From: JBATTK01 sp049670505
Lineage (GTDB): Bacteria; Bacteroidota; Bacteroidia; Flavobacteriales; Flavobacteriaceae
Reading direction: 5' to 3'
Assembly: GCA_049670505.1 (NCBI GenBank)
Contig: JBATTK010000100.1
Location: 1 to 45,564, forward strand
DNA length: 45,564 bases
Shown here: in pieces, positions 32,450 through 40,487 of the stretch
Layout: the number at the start of each line of letters is the position of its first letter
Position numbering within the stretch: the first letter of the stretch is position 1
Program-made: the position numbers and the translations under genes
The notes under the pieces: model-generated
Seen by the model: only the letters and a program-made list of their open reading frames with translations
What the model was told of the DNA's origin: nothing
Databases searched by the model: none

Positions 32450-35400
32450 CTACTCATCATCGATCAAGCCCTGTCCTTCTATCCAAGGCGCTCCTGCCGC
32501 CTTAAGGTCCTGTTCAATTTTAGGGAGTACCGTTTTGACCATAACTTGAAGTTTTGCCTTAATGGTTCCCAATTGTTTGGTAGCTCTGCCCAAGGCCGAT
32601 CTATGGTTGGCCGTAGGGCCATAGGTAGATGAACTTAAAGCGACCATACCGATAAAATTACCGTTGCCAGGTGTAGGATCGGAACGTTCCCCTATTTCGC
32701 CCTTGGTCTTATCGCCCACCAATTCCTTTTCAATATCCAATAGTTGTTGTCTAGCATCGTATATACGGCTTATCAAATCGTTTGTTGGATTGGTGGATTT
32801 GTCCAAGGCACGCTTCATGGCGCCTACGGATAAAAGCTTTTTGGAGACTACGGAATTTGTAGCGCTAAGGTCTTGTTGGAAAGACTGATAGGTCTCTCTA
32901 AAACGTTCGATATCTTCGTAAGGCGACCCTTTTAAGGCGCCTTCGGCCAAAGGAACGACCTCAAAGGCTTCCGGACCTGCCAATTGTGAAACCTGACCAT
33001 CCACACGTTTGGAAAGACTTACGGTATAATTCCCCGGTGTGGCCAAAAGATCGCTTCCAAAAAAATCGTCCTCGCTCTTAACAGGTTTTAGAGGTTCCCC
33101 GCTTTTATCGGGATAGGTCAGTTTCCAATTGACACGATTAAAACCTTTTTTGTTGGTGCCCTTCACGGTAGTTACCACCTTGCCCGCACTGTTTTTAACC
33201 GTGAGAAGGATGGCGGAAGAATCCTGCCGCTTCTCCGCTTCCAACGCCTCCCAGCCCGGAAAGCTGATCTCACTTTTTTGCTCCACCAGTTTCTTCTCTT
33301 TTTCCTGACGGACATCTTTTATGGACTTTAATTTTTCTGGCAGGAAATAGGTGAAAACAGCTCCGAAAAGAGGATTCTTTGCTTTGTAATCATTATCGCC
33401 CTGCCCATACATAGCATCCTTTTCAACATACCAATAGGCGGGTTTCACTTTAAATAATGTTGCTTCCGCTTTTTGGGTATCCGTTGTAAATTCACGTATC
33501 GGCGTTATATCGTCCAGCACAAAGAAGCCCCTGCCAAAAGAAGCGGCGACCAGATCATTTTCCCTACGTTGAATGGTGATATCCCTAAAGGAAATTGTTG
33601 GGAGCCCACCTTTCAGTTGAACCCAATTGACGCCGCCATTATAAGTGAAATAGATTCCAAATTCGGTCGCTGCAAACAATAGATTCTTCTTCACATGATC
33701 TTGAACCAAACGCCATGTTAGCAGACGACCGGGTAAATTTCCGTTGATGGAGGACCATGTGTTTCCCTTGTCCGTACTTTTGATCAGATAGGGCTTAAAA
33801 TCTCCATATTTGTGATTGTCCAAAGCGGCATATACGGTTCCGGCATCGAACAGATCGGCCCTAATATCATTTACAAAAGCGGTAGCTGGAACACCCTTGA
33901 TGCTCCCTACTTCTATTTTTCTCCAGGTAGTTCCCCCATCTTCCGTTACTTGTATAATGCCGTCATCCGTACCTGCATAAATAAGGCCTTCCTGTTTTGG
34001 TGATTCCGCCAAGGAAGTAATGGTATTGTAAACAGACATGGCCCCAACATCCCAAGCGTTGTCCCAACTTTGCTGCTGTCCCATTATAGGTAATGCTATC
34101 CGTTCCTGATTTTGGGTAAGGTCGTTGGATATCGCGGTCCATTCATCTCCCCTATTTTCCGATTTCCAGACCCGATAAGAGGCGAAATAAAGACGTTGAG
34201 GATTGTGCGGGCTGACCAAAATGGGCGCATCCCAATTAAAGCGCTCATAGGGCTCCCCTTCTTTTGGTTGGGGCTGTATAAATACGGTTTCCCCGGTGGT
34301 CTGATCTATTCTCCAAAGCCATCCCTGTTGAAATTCCCCGTAGGTAATATCCGGGTTACCGGGTTCGGTAGCGGATTGATGCCCGTCTGCACCTAGGGTA
34401 ATCCACCAATCGGCATTTCGGATACCGGCTTCGCTCCTGGTCCGTGATGGCCCCCCATGGGAACCGTTGTCCTGTGTGCCACCATAAATGTTATAGAATG
34501 GCAGCGCATCATCTACGGCTACCTTGTAATATTGGGTCAAGGGTAGGTTGGATACGTAACGCCATTTATGGGTTAAATCAAAGCTTTCATACAAACCACC
34601 GTCCGTTCCGAACAACACATAGTTGGGATCCGACTTTTTAAAGGCCATGGCATGACTATCCACATGCTTATTTTTTTCGTTCATGAAAGTAAAGGTCTTC
34701 CCATGGTTATCGGAAATCTGGACCGTATTGCTCATTAAATAAAGTCGGCCTTCCTGATGGGGTGAGGCATATAATTCCTGATAATAATGTGGTCCGGTTC
34801 CTCCGGATACCGCATCGGACTGCTTTTTCCATGATGCGCCTTGATTTGTGGACATAAAGACACCGCCTTTTTTTCTGTCCAGTTCAATTGCCGCATAGAT
34901 GACATCCGAATTAAAAGGTGATAGGGCCAAACCTATTTTTCCAAGGTTCGATTTTGGAATACCCTCCGTTAATTTTTTCCATGTTTCTCCCCCGTCGGCA
35001 CTTTTATGAATCCCCGAACCGGGTCCGCCCCCTAAATAAGCGGCTACGGTTCGATGTCTGTCCCATGTTGCGGCGTAGAGCAGATCGGGATTTAACGGGT
35101 CTATCAACATGTCCGTAACACCGGTCCATTGCGCGTCTCCCAGTGTCTTTTTCCAAGTTTTGCCACCATCGACAGATTTGTATAGCCCACGCTCATCACC
35201 ACTACTCCATAAAGGGCCTTGGGCCGCCACCCAGATAACGTCAGGGTTTTCCGGGTGGATAATTATTTTGGAAATATGCTCCGACTGCTTTAAGCCCATG
35301 TTGTTCCAGGTTTTTCCATCGTCCTTACTTACATAAACACCGTCGCCGAAACCAACGTGCCTTCCGCCGACATTTTCACCCGTACCCACCCAAATTGTAC

Positions 35401-35707
35401 GTGGGTTATTGGGGTCGATGGTAATACACCCTATGGAATAACTTGTTTGCTTATCAAAAATCGGTTTCCAGGTAGTTCCTGCATTGGTAGTTTTCCAAAC
35501 CCCTCCCGAACCCACGGCCACATACCATATGCTTTCATTTTCGGGATGAATGGCAATGTCGGCTATTCTACCGGAGGTTAGCGCCGGACCCAAATTCCTG
35601 AACTCCAGTCCGCTAAAAGTTTCTGCTGTTAATTGTTGGGCGTTTATGGTAACAATCATGCCGATCGTTAAAAAAAACGCAAGTGAATTCCTTGTAATTT
35701 TGTTCAT
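32450..35707 (-). CDS. Exported sortilin/BNR-type beta-propeller protein
   Basis: The 1085-residue protein has a signal peptide (AFFLTIGMIVTINAQ) and about 700 residues of VPS10/sortilin-like propeller. Asp-box (BNR) repeats are plain: SGGVWKTTNAGTTWKP, GVYVSKDDGKTWNN, GLYKSVDGGKTWKK, GIHKSADGGETWKK and GVFMSTNQGASWKK. The last 250 residues include a beta domain (LLATPGNYTVSLSKRVDG) and helices. Proteins of this kind are common in marine Bacteroidota and are often annotated as glycosyl hydrolases, but no catalytic residues can be named here. It is the first gene of the 35.7-29.3 kb minus-strand run of exported proteins. Confidence 0.85.
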   Translation of the reverse strand: MNKITRNSLAFFLTIGMIVTINAQQLTAETFSGLEFRNLGPALTSGRIADIAIHPENESIWYVAVGSGGVWKTTNAGTTWKPIFDKQTSYSIGCITIDPNNPRTIWVGTGENVGGRHVGFGDGVYVSKDDGKTWNNMGLKQSEHISKIIIHPENPDVIWVAAQGPLWSSGDERGLYKSVDGGKTWKKTLGDAQWTGVTDMLIDPLNPDLLYAATWDRHRTVAAYLGGGPGSGIHKSADGGETWKKLTEGIPKSNLGKIGLALSPFNSDVIYAAIELDRKKGGVFMSTNQGASWKKQSDAVSGGTGPHYYQELYASPHQEGRLYLMSNTVQISDNHGKTFTFMNEKNKHVDSHAMAFKKSDPNYVLFGTDGGLYESFDLTHKWRYVSNLPLTQYYKVAVDDALPFYNIYGGTQDNGSHGGPSRTRSEAGIRNADWWITLGADGHQSATEPGNPDITYGEFQQGWLWRIDQTTGETVFIQPQPKEGEPYERFNWDAPILVSPHNPQRLYFASYRVWKSENRGDEWTAISNDLTQNQERIALPIMGQQQSWDNAWDVGAMSVYNTITSLAESPKQEGLIYAGTDDGIIQVTEDGGTTWRKIEVGSIKGVPATAFVNDIRADLFDAGTVYAALDNHKYGDFKPYLIKSTDKGNTWSSINGNLPGRLLTWRLVQDHVKKNLLFAATEFGIYFTYNGGVNWVQLKGGLPTISFRDITIQRRENDLVAASFGRGFFVLDDITPIREFTTDTQKAEATLFKVKPAYWYVEKDAMYGQGDNDYKAKNPLFGAVFTYFLPEKLKSIKDVRQEKEKKLVEQKSEISFPGWEALEAEKRQDSSAILLTVKNSAGKVVTTVKGTNKKGFNRVNWKLTYPDKSGEPLKPVKSEDDFFGSDLLATPGNYTVSLSKRVDGQVSQLAGPEAFEVVPLAEGALKGSPYEDIERFRETYQSFQQDLSATNSVVSKKLLSVGAMKRALDKSTNPTNDLISRIYDARQQLLDIEKELVGDKTKGEIGERSDPTPGNGNFIGMVALSSSTYGPTANHRSALGRATKQLGTIKAKLQVMVKTVLPKIEQDLKAAGAPWIEGQGLIDDE

Positions 35708-36135
35708 GTGGTTTGCTGTTATATTCTAATTTAAGGGGAATTTTTAGTCGTAAACAAGGTATGAAATTTTGCAAATATTTTAAGGTACATTTTCGTATTT
35801 CCATACGGAAGGATAAAACATAGATGTCCTTCACTGTTTTATAGTATGTTTTATCGGATTTTAATCATTTAAAGGGTATTATTCTTATCTTAAACCGTTA
35901 TGCATCTTGATTTTAAGATTCAAAATTCGTCAGTTCGAGCCTGCCTACGGTAGGCAGGTGCTTCGACCGGAGGAAGAAGTATATCGAGAATAGAGCTTTG
36001 GATCAAAAAAGCTGTTCTCGATACAATTTTTCTCCACTTTGTTGCGAAAAACCACTCGAACTGACGCTTTTTCCGATTTGTAACCTCCAGAATGCGCAAC
36101 GGGTTATCTTAATAAATAACTTCAAGCTTAAAACT
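35708..36135. other. Intergenic region with a large palindromic element
   Basis: This divergent gap holds the promoters of the sortilin-like gene (minus) and the glutaredoxin-like gene (plus). Its main visible structure is the 139-bp palindromic element at 35928-36066. No gene is supported; the open frame extending upstream of 36136 runs through that element. Confidence 0.55.
35928..36066. repeat. REPIN-like palindromic element
   Basis: The element is bounded by CGTCAGTTCGAG (35928-35939) and its exact inverse CTCGAACTGACG (36055-36066). Inside are a perfect hairpin CTGCCTACGGTAGGCAG (35941-35957) and an inverted pair TATCGAGAA (35982-35990) with TTCTCGATA (36015-36023). This nested layout is typical of paired REP sequences mobilised by TnpA-REP transposases. 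Confidence 0.75.
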
Positions 36136-36738
36136 ATGAAAATGAAAAAGATGATATTACTACTCTTGTTCCTGGTTCTTAAAGGAAGTGCACAGCAAAA
36201 ACCAATAAGGGTAATTACAAAAGATATTCCAAACCGCTTGGCGTTCTATGCGCTCAATGAGACCGAACAGGATTATGATGTGCAGATTACCATTAAAGGG
36301 ACTAACTTCAGACAAAGTCAGGGCCGTCCCCGTTTAATCCGTGTTCCGGCCGCTACCAGGGTACATTTAAAGACTATTATTTTGGAAAGGGGCAAACGCC
36401 CTTCCTATACCTATGATTTATTGGTGAACGACAGTTTATCCAGACGTGCGATGAAGAAGGAGTTTGAGCGCATCAAAATTAAGCCTAAAAAACACATAAC
36501 CGTATATATCACAGATGCTTGCCTGACTTGCGATAGTATTGTACAACCCTTGAACGAGAGCAGTTATATTTTTCGGAAATATATCTTGAGCGAAAGCCCG
36601 GAAGTGAAAGATCAATTGAAGCGTTCCTTTAGCCAACCCTTGGATTCTATTGATAGGCCCATAGTGAATGTGGGTGGCAGACTCTTTACCTCTATTGAAA
36701 CTTACGCACAACTATTAGAGGAATTAAATAGGGAATAG
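36136..36738 (+). CDS. Exported glutaredoxin-like protein
   Basis: From the ATG at 36136 the protein has 200 residues with a signal peptide (ILLLLFLVLKGSAQ). Residues 25-110 are beta-rich without a recognised family. Residues 117-200 read as a small thioredoxin/glutaredoxin fold: HITVYITDACLTCDSI with C129 and C132 (CLTC), and RPIVNVGGRLF before a final helix, in place of the usual cis-proline strand. It may act on periplasmic thiols or be a redox sensor. The long upstream extension of the frame crosses a REPIN-like repeat and would bury the signal, so I reject it. It is a single gene. Confidence 0.7.
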   Translation: MKMKKMILLLLFLVLKGSAQQKPIRVITKDIPNRLAFYALNETEQDYDVQITIKGTNFRQSQGRPRLIRVPAATRVHLKTIILERGKRPSYTYDLLVNDSLSRRAMKKEFERIKIKPKKHITVYITDACLTCDSIVQPLNESSYIFRKYILSESPEVKDQLKRSFSQPLDSIDRPIVNVGGRLFTSIETYAQLLEELNRE

Positions 36739-36786
36739 GAACCCACCCCCTACTCCGGAAGCGGGGAAAGGCTAAAAGTTAAAAAA

Positions 36787-36802
36787 GCAACCAAATAGTT
36801 GC
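36787..36802 (+). promoter_or_regulatory. Palindromic operator, site 1
   Basis: GCAACCAAATAGTTGC is an interrupted palindrome (GCAAC-N6-GTTGC). It is nearly the same as the site at 36828-36843, and the two centres are 41 bp apart, about four helical turns, which puts them on one face of the DNA. It is the probable binding site of the ArsR-type protein encoded downstream. Confidence 0.7.
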
Positions 36803-36827
36803 GGTTTTAATTTTAATTACTATATTA

Positions 36828-36843
36828 GCAACCATATAGTTGC
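36828..36843 (+). promoter_or_regulatory. Palindromic operator, site 2
   Basis: GCAACCATATAGTTGC is a near-perfect palindrome 25 bp upstream of the SRPBCC start codon at 36869. It differs from site 1 by one base. The DNA between the sites is AT-rich and should contain the promoter, so binding at both sites would block it. Confidence 0.7.
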
Positions 36844-36868
36844 ATATTAATCTAAAAATTTACGAGTT

Positions 36869-37291
36869 ATGAACGATTCAATCATCAAAGAACATGTCTT
36901 TAATCACCCCATTGACAGGGTATGGAATGCCATTTCCCAAGCGGAGGAAATTTCAAACTGGTTTATAAAGGCCGACTTTAAGGCAGAAACCGGGTATGCA
37001 TACACCTTTAATAGCAAAGGTGAAAATTGTACACAGATTACGGGTGTTGTACAAAAAGCCGATCCATATACTTTAGTGTATACTTGGATAGTGGAAAACA
37101 CGGATGCGGAAACCACCGTAAAATGGGTGTTAGAAAAAGTAGGCCAAGGTACCAAGCTTTACTTGGAACATTCGGGCATATCCAATTACCCGGGGGATAC
37201 GGCCGTTAGCATGTTCAATAGTTTTAACGGTGGATGGGATAATTGTATCAACGAACTTTCCGAATACTTAATCAAAGAAGTTCATGCCTGA
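36869..37291 (+). CDS. SRPBCC (AHSA1-like) domain protein
   Basis: The 140-residue protein is a single START/SRPBCC (activator of Hsp90 ATPase homolog 1-like) domain: HVFNHPIDRVWNAISQAEEISNWF at the N terminus, the beta strands with TLVYTWIVENTDAETTVKWVLE, and a long C-terminal helix (GGWDNCINELSEYL). Such domains bind hydrophobic ligands in a deep cavity. Its last 8 bp overlap the arsR-type gene, and this pairing is very common, suggesting that the ligand or stress sensed by the regulator is handled here. It is under the control of the two operators upstream. Confidence 0.9.
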   Translation: MNDSIIKEHVFNHPIDRVWNAISQAEEISNWFIKADFKAETGYAYTFNSKGENCTQITGVVQKADPYTLVYTWIVENTDAETTVKWVLEKVGQGTKLYLEHSGISNYPGDTAVSMFNSFNGGWDNCINELSEYLIKEVHA

Positions 37292-37607
37292 TAAAATCAC
37301 TAAAATACTAAAGGCCATAGCCGACCCGACAAGGCGTGAAATTTTTCATGCCTTGTTAGTGGCGGCCACTGCGCTGCCCATTACCCAAATCTCCAATCAA
37401 TTTGAGATAAGCCGTCAGGGAGTGACCAAGCATTTAAAAACATTGGAGCATGCAGGCTTAATAAAAATAAGTACGGAGGGACGAGAGCGTTTTTGTTATG
37501 CGGATGCAAAACCACTGAAGGAAGTAAACCAATGGCTTAAGTTCTATGAACAATTCTGGGATGATGCACTGGGTAATTTAGGGTCTTATCTAGACGATAC
37601 CGTATGA
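37284..37607 (+). CDS. ArsR-family transcriptional regulator
   Basis: The 107-residue protein has a winged helix-turn-helix: KAIADPTRREIFHALLVA, then ITQISNQFEISRQGVTKHLK, LEHAGLIKI and the wing EGRERFCY. It lacks the metal-binding cysteine motif of ArsR/SmtB sensors, and so belongs to the non-metal branch that pairs with SRPBCC proteins. It probably represses its own operon through the two GCAAC-N6-GTTGC sites. It starts 8 bp inside the previous gene and its last 22 bp overlap the end of the convergent gene at 37586. Confidence 0.9.
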   Translation: MPDKITKILKAIADPTRREIFHALLVAATALPITQISNQFEISRQGVTKHLKTLEHAGLIKISTEGRERFCYADAKPLKEVNQWLKFYEQFWDDALGNLGSYLDDTV

Positions 37608-38692
37608 TTATCTCCATGTTCTTGGGTAACAAAAGTATATAGATTGTCCAGATTATTGGTCATCCCCTTTTTGAATGCATTTTTGGCCAATACCGAAATC
37701 ATCAATTTCTTCAAGGGCGATCTGGCTTCCCAAAAGAACTCTACCGTAAGTTGGCAAGAGGTGTCCGTAAGTGGAGTCAAGATAAAAAATTGGAATAATT
37801 TATCCACAGGGGGCGGACTCGTAGTCAGTTCCCCGTAGATCAACTGTCCCGGGGCTACATCCTTGGTAACGGTTACAAAGTTGAGGTGCTTGCCATTAAC
37901 CACACAGATATGTTCGGTACCCAAACGGGTCACTTCATTTTCGTTATACTCAAATTTATCCACTCCTTTCACCCAGTTATGGCGGAAGGTATAGTTGGTG
38001 ATGTATTCCATAAGAAGTTGGGCCGCAAGGGGATACTCCTTTTGAAAGGTCAATTGCGCAGGACGATCGAAAGAAACTTTTTTAGGATCTTCAAAAGCCT
38101 TTAGGTTTAATTTTTTCCGATCGATCAAGGAATAGATATATTCCATCTCCCTTTCGTCATAGGTATCCTTTCCTTGCTCAAATCGAAATACCTTACTGTA
38201 ATAGTATTTGGACAATTCTATAGTACTGGCAAGATCTTTGCTGATCAATATATAATTATCGCTCGCTACGGAATTTTTAAGCAATCTATGTGCTTCAATG
38301 ACCTGTTCGCCAAAAGGTTTTCGATTGCCTTGTACCTTAATATGCTGCAATTCGCCGCAATGGGCTACAATCTTCAGCTGCAAATTGGGCGCAGTGGCGC
38401 AGGCATTGCAAGGGCAGATGCGGTTGGTCTCCAGCATTTTTAAATGACTGTAAAATGCCGTGAACATTAGTTCTATTTGTGCCAAAAGATTCTCCTGTGA
38501 AGGAATATCCTCTTCCTTATAAAAGAATAAAGCATCCCCCTCTATTTCTGCAAGCTTTAAATTTTGGATATTGGCACTGATCAATACTTCCAACAATTCC
38601 GAAATGACATGTTGACTATGTGCAGCCTCGGTGGTCTGTATAAACTTGGTATAACCGGAGATATCGGGAATAAAGAGTAATGATTTCTGCAT
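37586..38692 (-). CDS. DUF2652-SRPBCC two-domain protein
   Basis: The 368-residue protein starts with a DUF2652 domain (residues about 1-200) that resembles a class III nucleotide cyclase: SLLFIPDISGYTKFI at the N terminus, IEGDALFFYK near 65, and a cysteine group CPCNACATAP near 108. Residues about 215-355 form an SRPBCC-type domain (FRHNWVKGVDKFEY, TVEFFWEARSPLKKLM). Catalytic metal-binding residues of true cyclases are not obvious beyond the first aspartate, so cyclase activity is doubtful. It converges with the arsR gene and overlaps its 3' end by 22 bp. Confidence 0.8.
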   Translation of the reverse strand: MQKSLLFIPDISGYTKFIQTTEAAHSQHVISELLEVLISANIQNLKLAEIEGDALFFYKEEDIPSQENLLAQIELMFTAFYSHLKMLETNRICPCNACATAPNLQLKIVAHCGELQHIKVQGNRKPFGEQVIEAHRLLKNSVASDNYILISKDLASTIELSKYYYSKVFRFEQGKDTYDEREMEYIYSLIDRKKLNLKAFEDPKKVSFDRPAQLTFQKEYPLAAQLLMEYITNYTFRHNWVKGVDKFEYNENEVTRLGTEHICVVNGKHLNFVTVTKDVAPGQLIYGELTTSPPPVDKLFQFFILTPLTDTSCQLTVEFFWEARSPLKKLMISVLAKNAFKKGMTNNLDNLYTFVTQEHGDNHTVSSR

Positions 38693-38752
38693 TTTATAAA
38701 AGTAGGCAATCCCTACTCCTTTGGAGTTTACTTTAACTAAAGCTTTAGAGTG

Positions 38753-40342
38753 TTAGTCTTCTTTTTCCATTTGATCCAATAGGCTTTTAAAGCCTAAGGC
38801 CACACCATTGGTCCAACCAAAACCGTCTTGGGTTTCGTATTCTCCTCCACCGGAAAGCAAGCTAACATCTTCCACATTATATTTTTCCATCATCTTACCG
38901 GTGTTTTTATATACTTTTTGATTCAGTGCCAACCAACGCTGCATAATGTCCTTGGCCTCTTCCTTGTACCCATAATTTAGTAAACCATGCACTGCAATCC
39001 ATTGCAAAGGGGCCCAACCGTTAGGGGCATCCCATTGTTGTCCCGTATTTTTCAACGTGGTTACCAATCCACCGTCCTTTAGAAAATTCGTCAGGAGTCG
39101 ATCTTTTACCGCTTTGGCCTGTTCTTCGGTAGCCAGCTTAAAAAAGAGTGGAAAAACTCCTGCTAATGTAAACTCGTCCGTGGTCGCCCTTAGCTTAAAA
39201 TCATAATCCATGAAAAACTTTTTTTCCGAATCCCATAAGTACTTTTGTAGGGTAATTTTACGGACTTCCGCCTTTTTTTCATAAAGTTCTTTGTTTTCCA
39301 TATCCCCTTGAAGCCCGTATCCTTCGGCAATCTTGGTTTCCATAAAGTATAATAGGCCATTTAAATCTACCGGTATGATGGTGGTTGTAGTGGTGGAACC
39401 AAAATCCCTATCGGTTCCGAACCAACGGCTGCTATAATCCCAACCGGAGGCGGCACCTGCCCTTAGATTGGCATATAAATCTGCTTTTTCCGTATCGGAG
39501 CTTAATTCACTTGCCAAGTGAATATCTTCTTTATAAGCCTCTTGGCGCGGGGTCTTTCTACTATCCCAATACCTGTTCAAAACACCCTCCTCCAAGCGTA
39601 CCACGTGTTTTTCAGTGGTATAGGGCATGTCCAAGTTTTCTTCTCCGGACATCCAAAATTCGTATTCCTTTATAATTTGGGGATGATAGGTCAACAGGAT
39701 ATTTTTATCTTTTCGTGTCAAGGCATCAACCATTAAAGCATAGAAAGGCGGTTGTGATCGCGATAAAAAATAATCCCTGGTACCGTTGGGGATAAAACCG
39801 ATGCTATCGATCAAAAAACTAAAATTATCCACCATATTGGTGGCAAGCTCATCCTGGCCATCTACTACCAGGCCTTCCAAGGTAAAGTAACTGTCCCAAT
39901 AATAGATTTCCTGAAATCTGCCCCCCGGCACTACATATGCATTGGGCAAAGCCAAACGCGAAGAATAGGGAATTACGGAATCGGGACCCCTGGTAAGCTT
40001 GCTCCAGATACTACTGATATGCTCGTACATGGTTTTGGTGGTATCCGTGGCAAAGGACAAGGTTGCCATTGATTTATCGCTGAAATTCTTTTCTACGAAA
40101 GCCTTTAAGTCAAAATCGGGAGCATTCTTTTCCTGCTCATAAGTATCAACAAGTGCAGCGTACGACTGTTTTGGAACCAGGTCCACCAATGTTTTTGAAT
40201 CGGGAAAGACCGCATTTAGTTGTATGTCCTTAAAAAGTTGGGTTTCGTAAAAATTGACCTCCACTTCCGGTTGTGGCTCGGTCTTGCATGCCGACAAAAA
40301 TAAACATAGGGTAAGTAAAAGGAACTGGTTTTTTAGATGCAT
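38753..40342 (-). CDS. treA: Trehalase (GH37), lipoprotein
   Basis: From the ATG at 40342 the protein has 529 residues with a lipoprotein signal (LLLTLCLFLSAC, Cys19). Family 37 signatures are clear: PGGRFQEIYYWDSYFT, QWDAPNGWAP and GGGEYETQDGFGWTNGV. The acid/base pair of E. coli periplasmic trehalase corresponds here to the Asp in SGWDYSSRW and the Glu in GGGEY, both present. It hydrolyses alpha,alpha-trehalose to glucose at the envelope. A start at 40360 would fall inside a promoter-like box, so I choose 40342. The symbol follows the periplasmic enzyme; no transporter or regulator is nearby. Confidence 0.9.
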   Translation of the reverse strand: MHLKNQFLLLTLCLFLSACKTEPQPEVEVNFYETQLFKDIQLNAVFPDSKTLVDLVPKQSYAALVDTYEQEKNAPDFDLKAFVEKNFSDKSMATLSFATDTTKTMYEHISSIWSKLTRGPDSVIPYSSRLALPNAYVVPGGRFQEIYYWDSYFTLEGLVVDGQDELATNMVDNFSFLIDSIGFIPNGTRDYFLSRSQPPFYALMVDALTRKDKNILLTYHPQIIKEYEFWMSGEENLDMPYTTEKHVVRLEEGVLNRYWDSRKTPRQEAYKEDIHLASELSSDTEKADLYANLRAGAASGWDYSSRWFGTDRDFGSTTTTTIIPVDLNGLLYFMETKIAEGYGLQGDMENKELYEKKAEVRKITLQKYLWDSEKKFFMDYDFKLRATTDEFTLAGVFPLFFKLATEEQAKAVKDRLLTNFLKDGGLVTTLKNTGQQWDAPNGWAPLQWIAVHGLLNYGYKEEAKDIMQRWLALNQKVYKNTGKMMEKYNVEDVSLLSGGGEYETQDGFGWTNGVALGFKSLLDQMEKED

Positions 40343-40357
40343 GGTTATGGCTTTTGT

Positions 40358-40365
40358 CAAAAATA
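40358..40365 (-). promoter_or_regulatory. Candidate -7 box (TATTTTTG)
   Basis: On the minus strand TATTTTTG lies 15 bp before the trehalase ATG at 40342 and overlaps the alternative start at 40360. It fits the Bacteroidota TAnnTTTG consensus; a matching -33 TTTG is not clear. Confidence 0.35.
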
Positions 40366-40410
40366 GATAAAAATGTTTATTGTCCCGTATGTCCCACCCA
40401 GATTATATAA

Positions 40411-40443
40411 AAACGCCAAGGAGTCCAAGCCCCTTGGCGTTTT
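40411..40443 (-). terminator. Intrinsic terminator after the secreted nuclease gene
   Basis: AAACGCCAAGG (40411-40421) pairs with CCTTGGCGTTT (40433-40443) perfectly around a loop; on the minus strand the stem is followed by a run of Ts. It lies 45 bp past the stop of the large secreted gene and before the trehalase promoter. Confidence 0.88.
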
Positions 40444-40487
40444 GTTTTAAATTTACGCACTTATAACGCCCCCAAGGGCATCCCTGA

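Noticed and set aside
35998..36135. N-terminal extension of the glutaredoxin-like protein
   Set aside because: It lies inside the REPIN-like element and would hide a good signal peptide at 36136.
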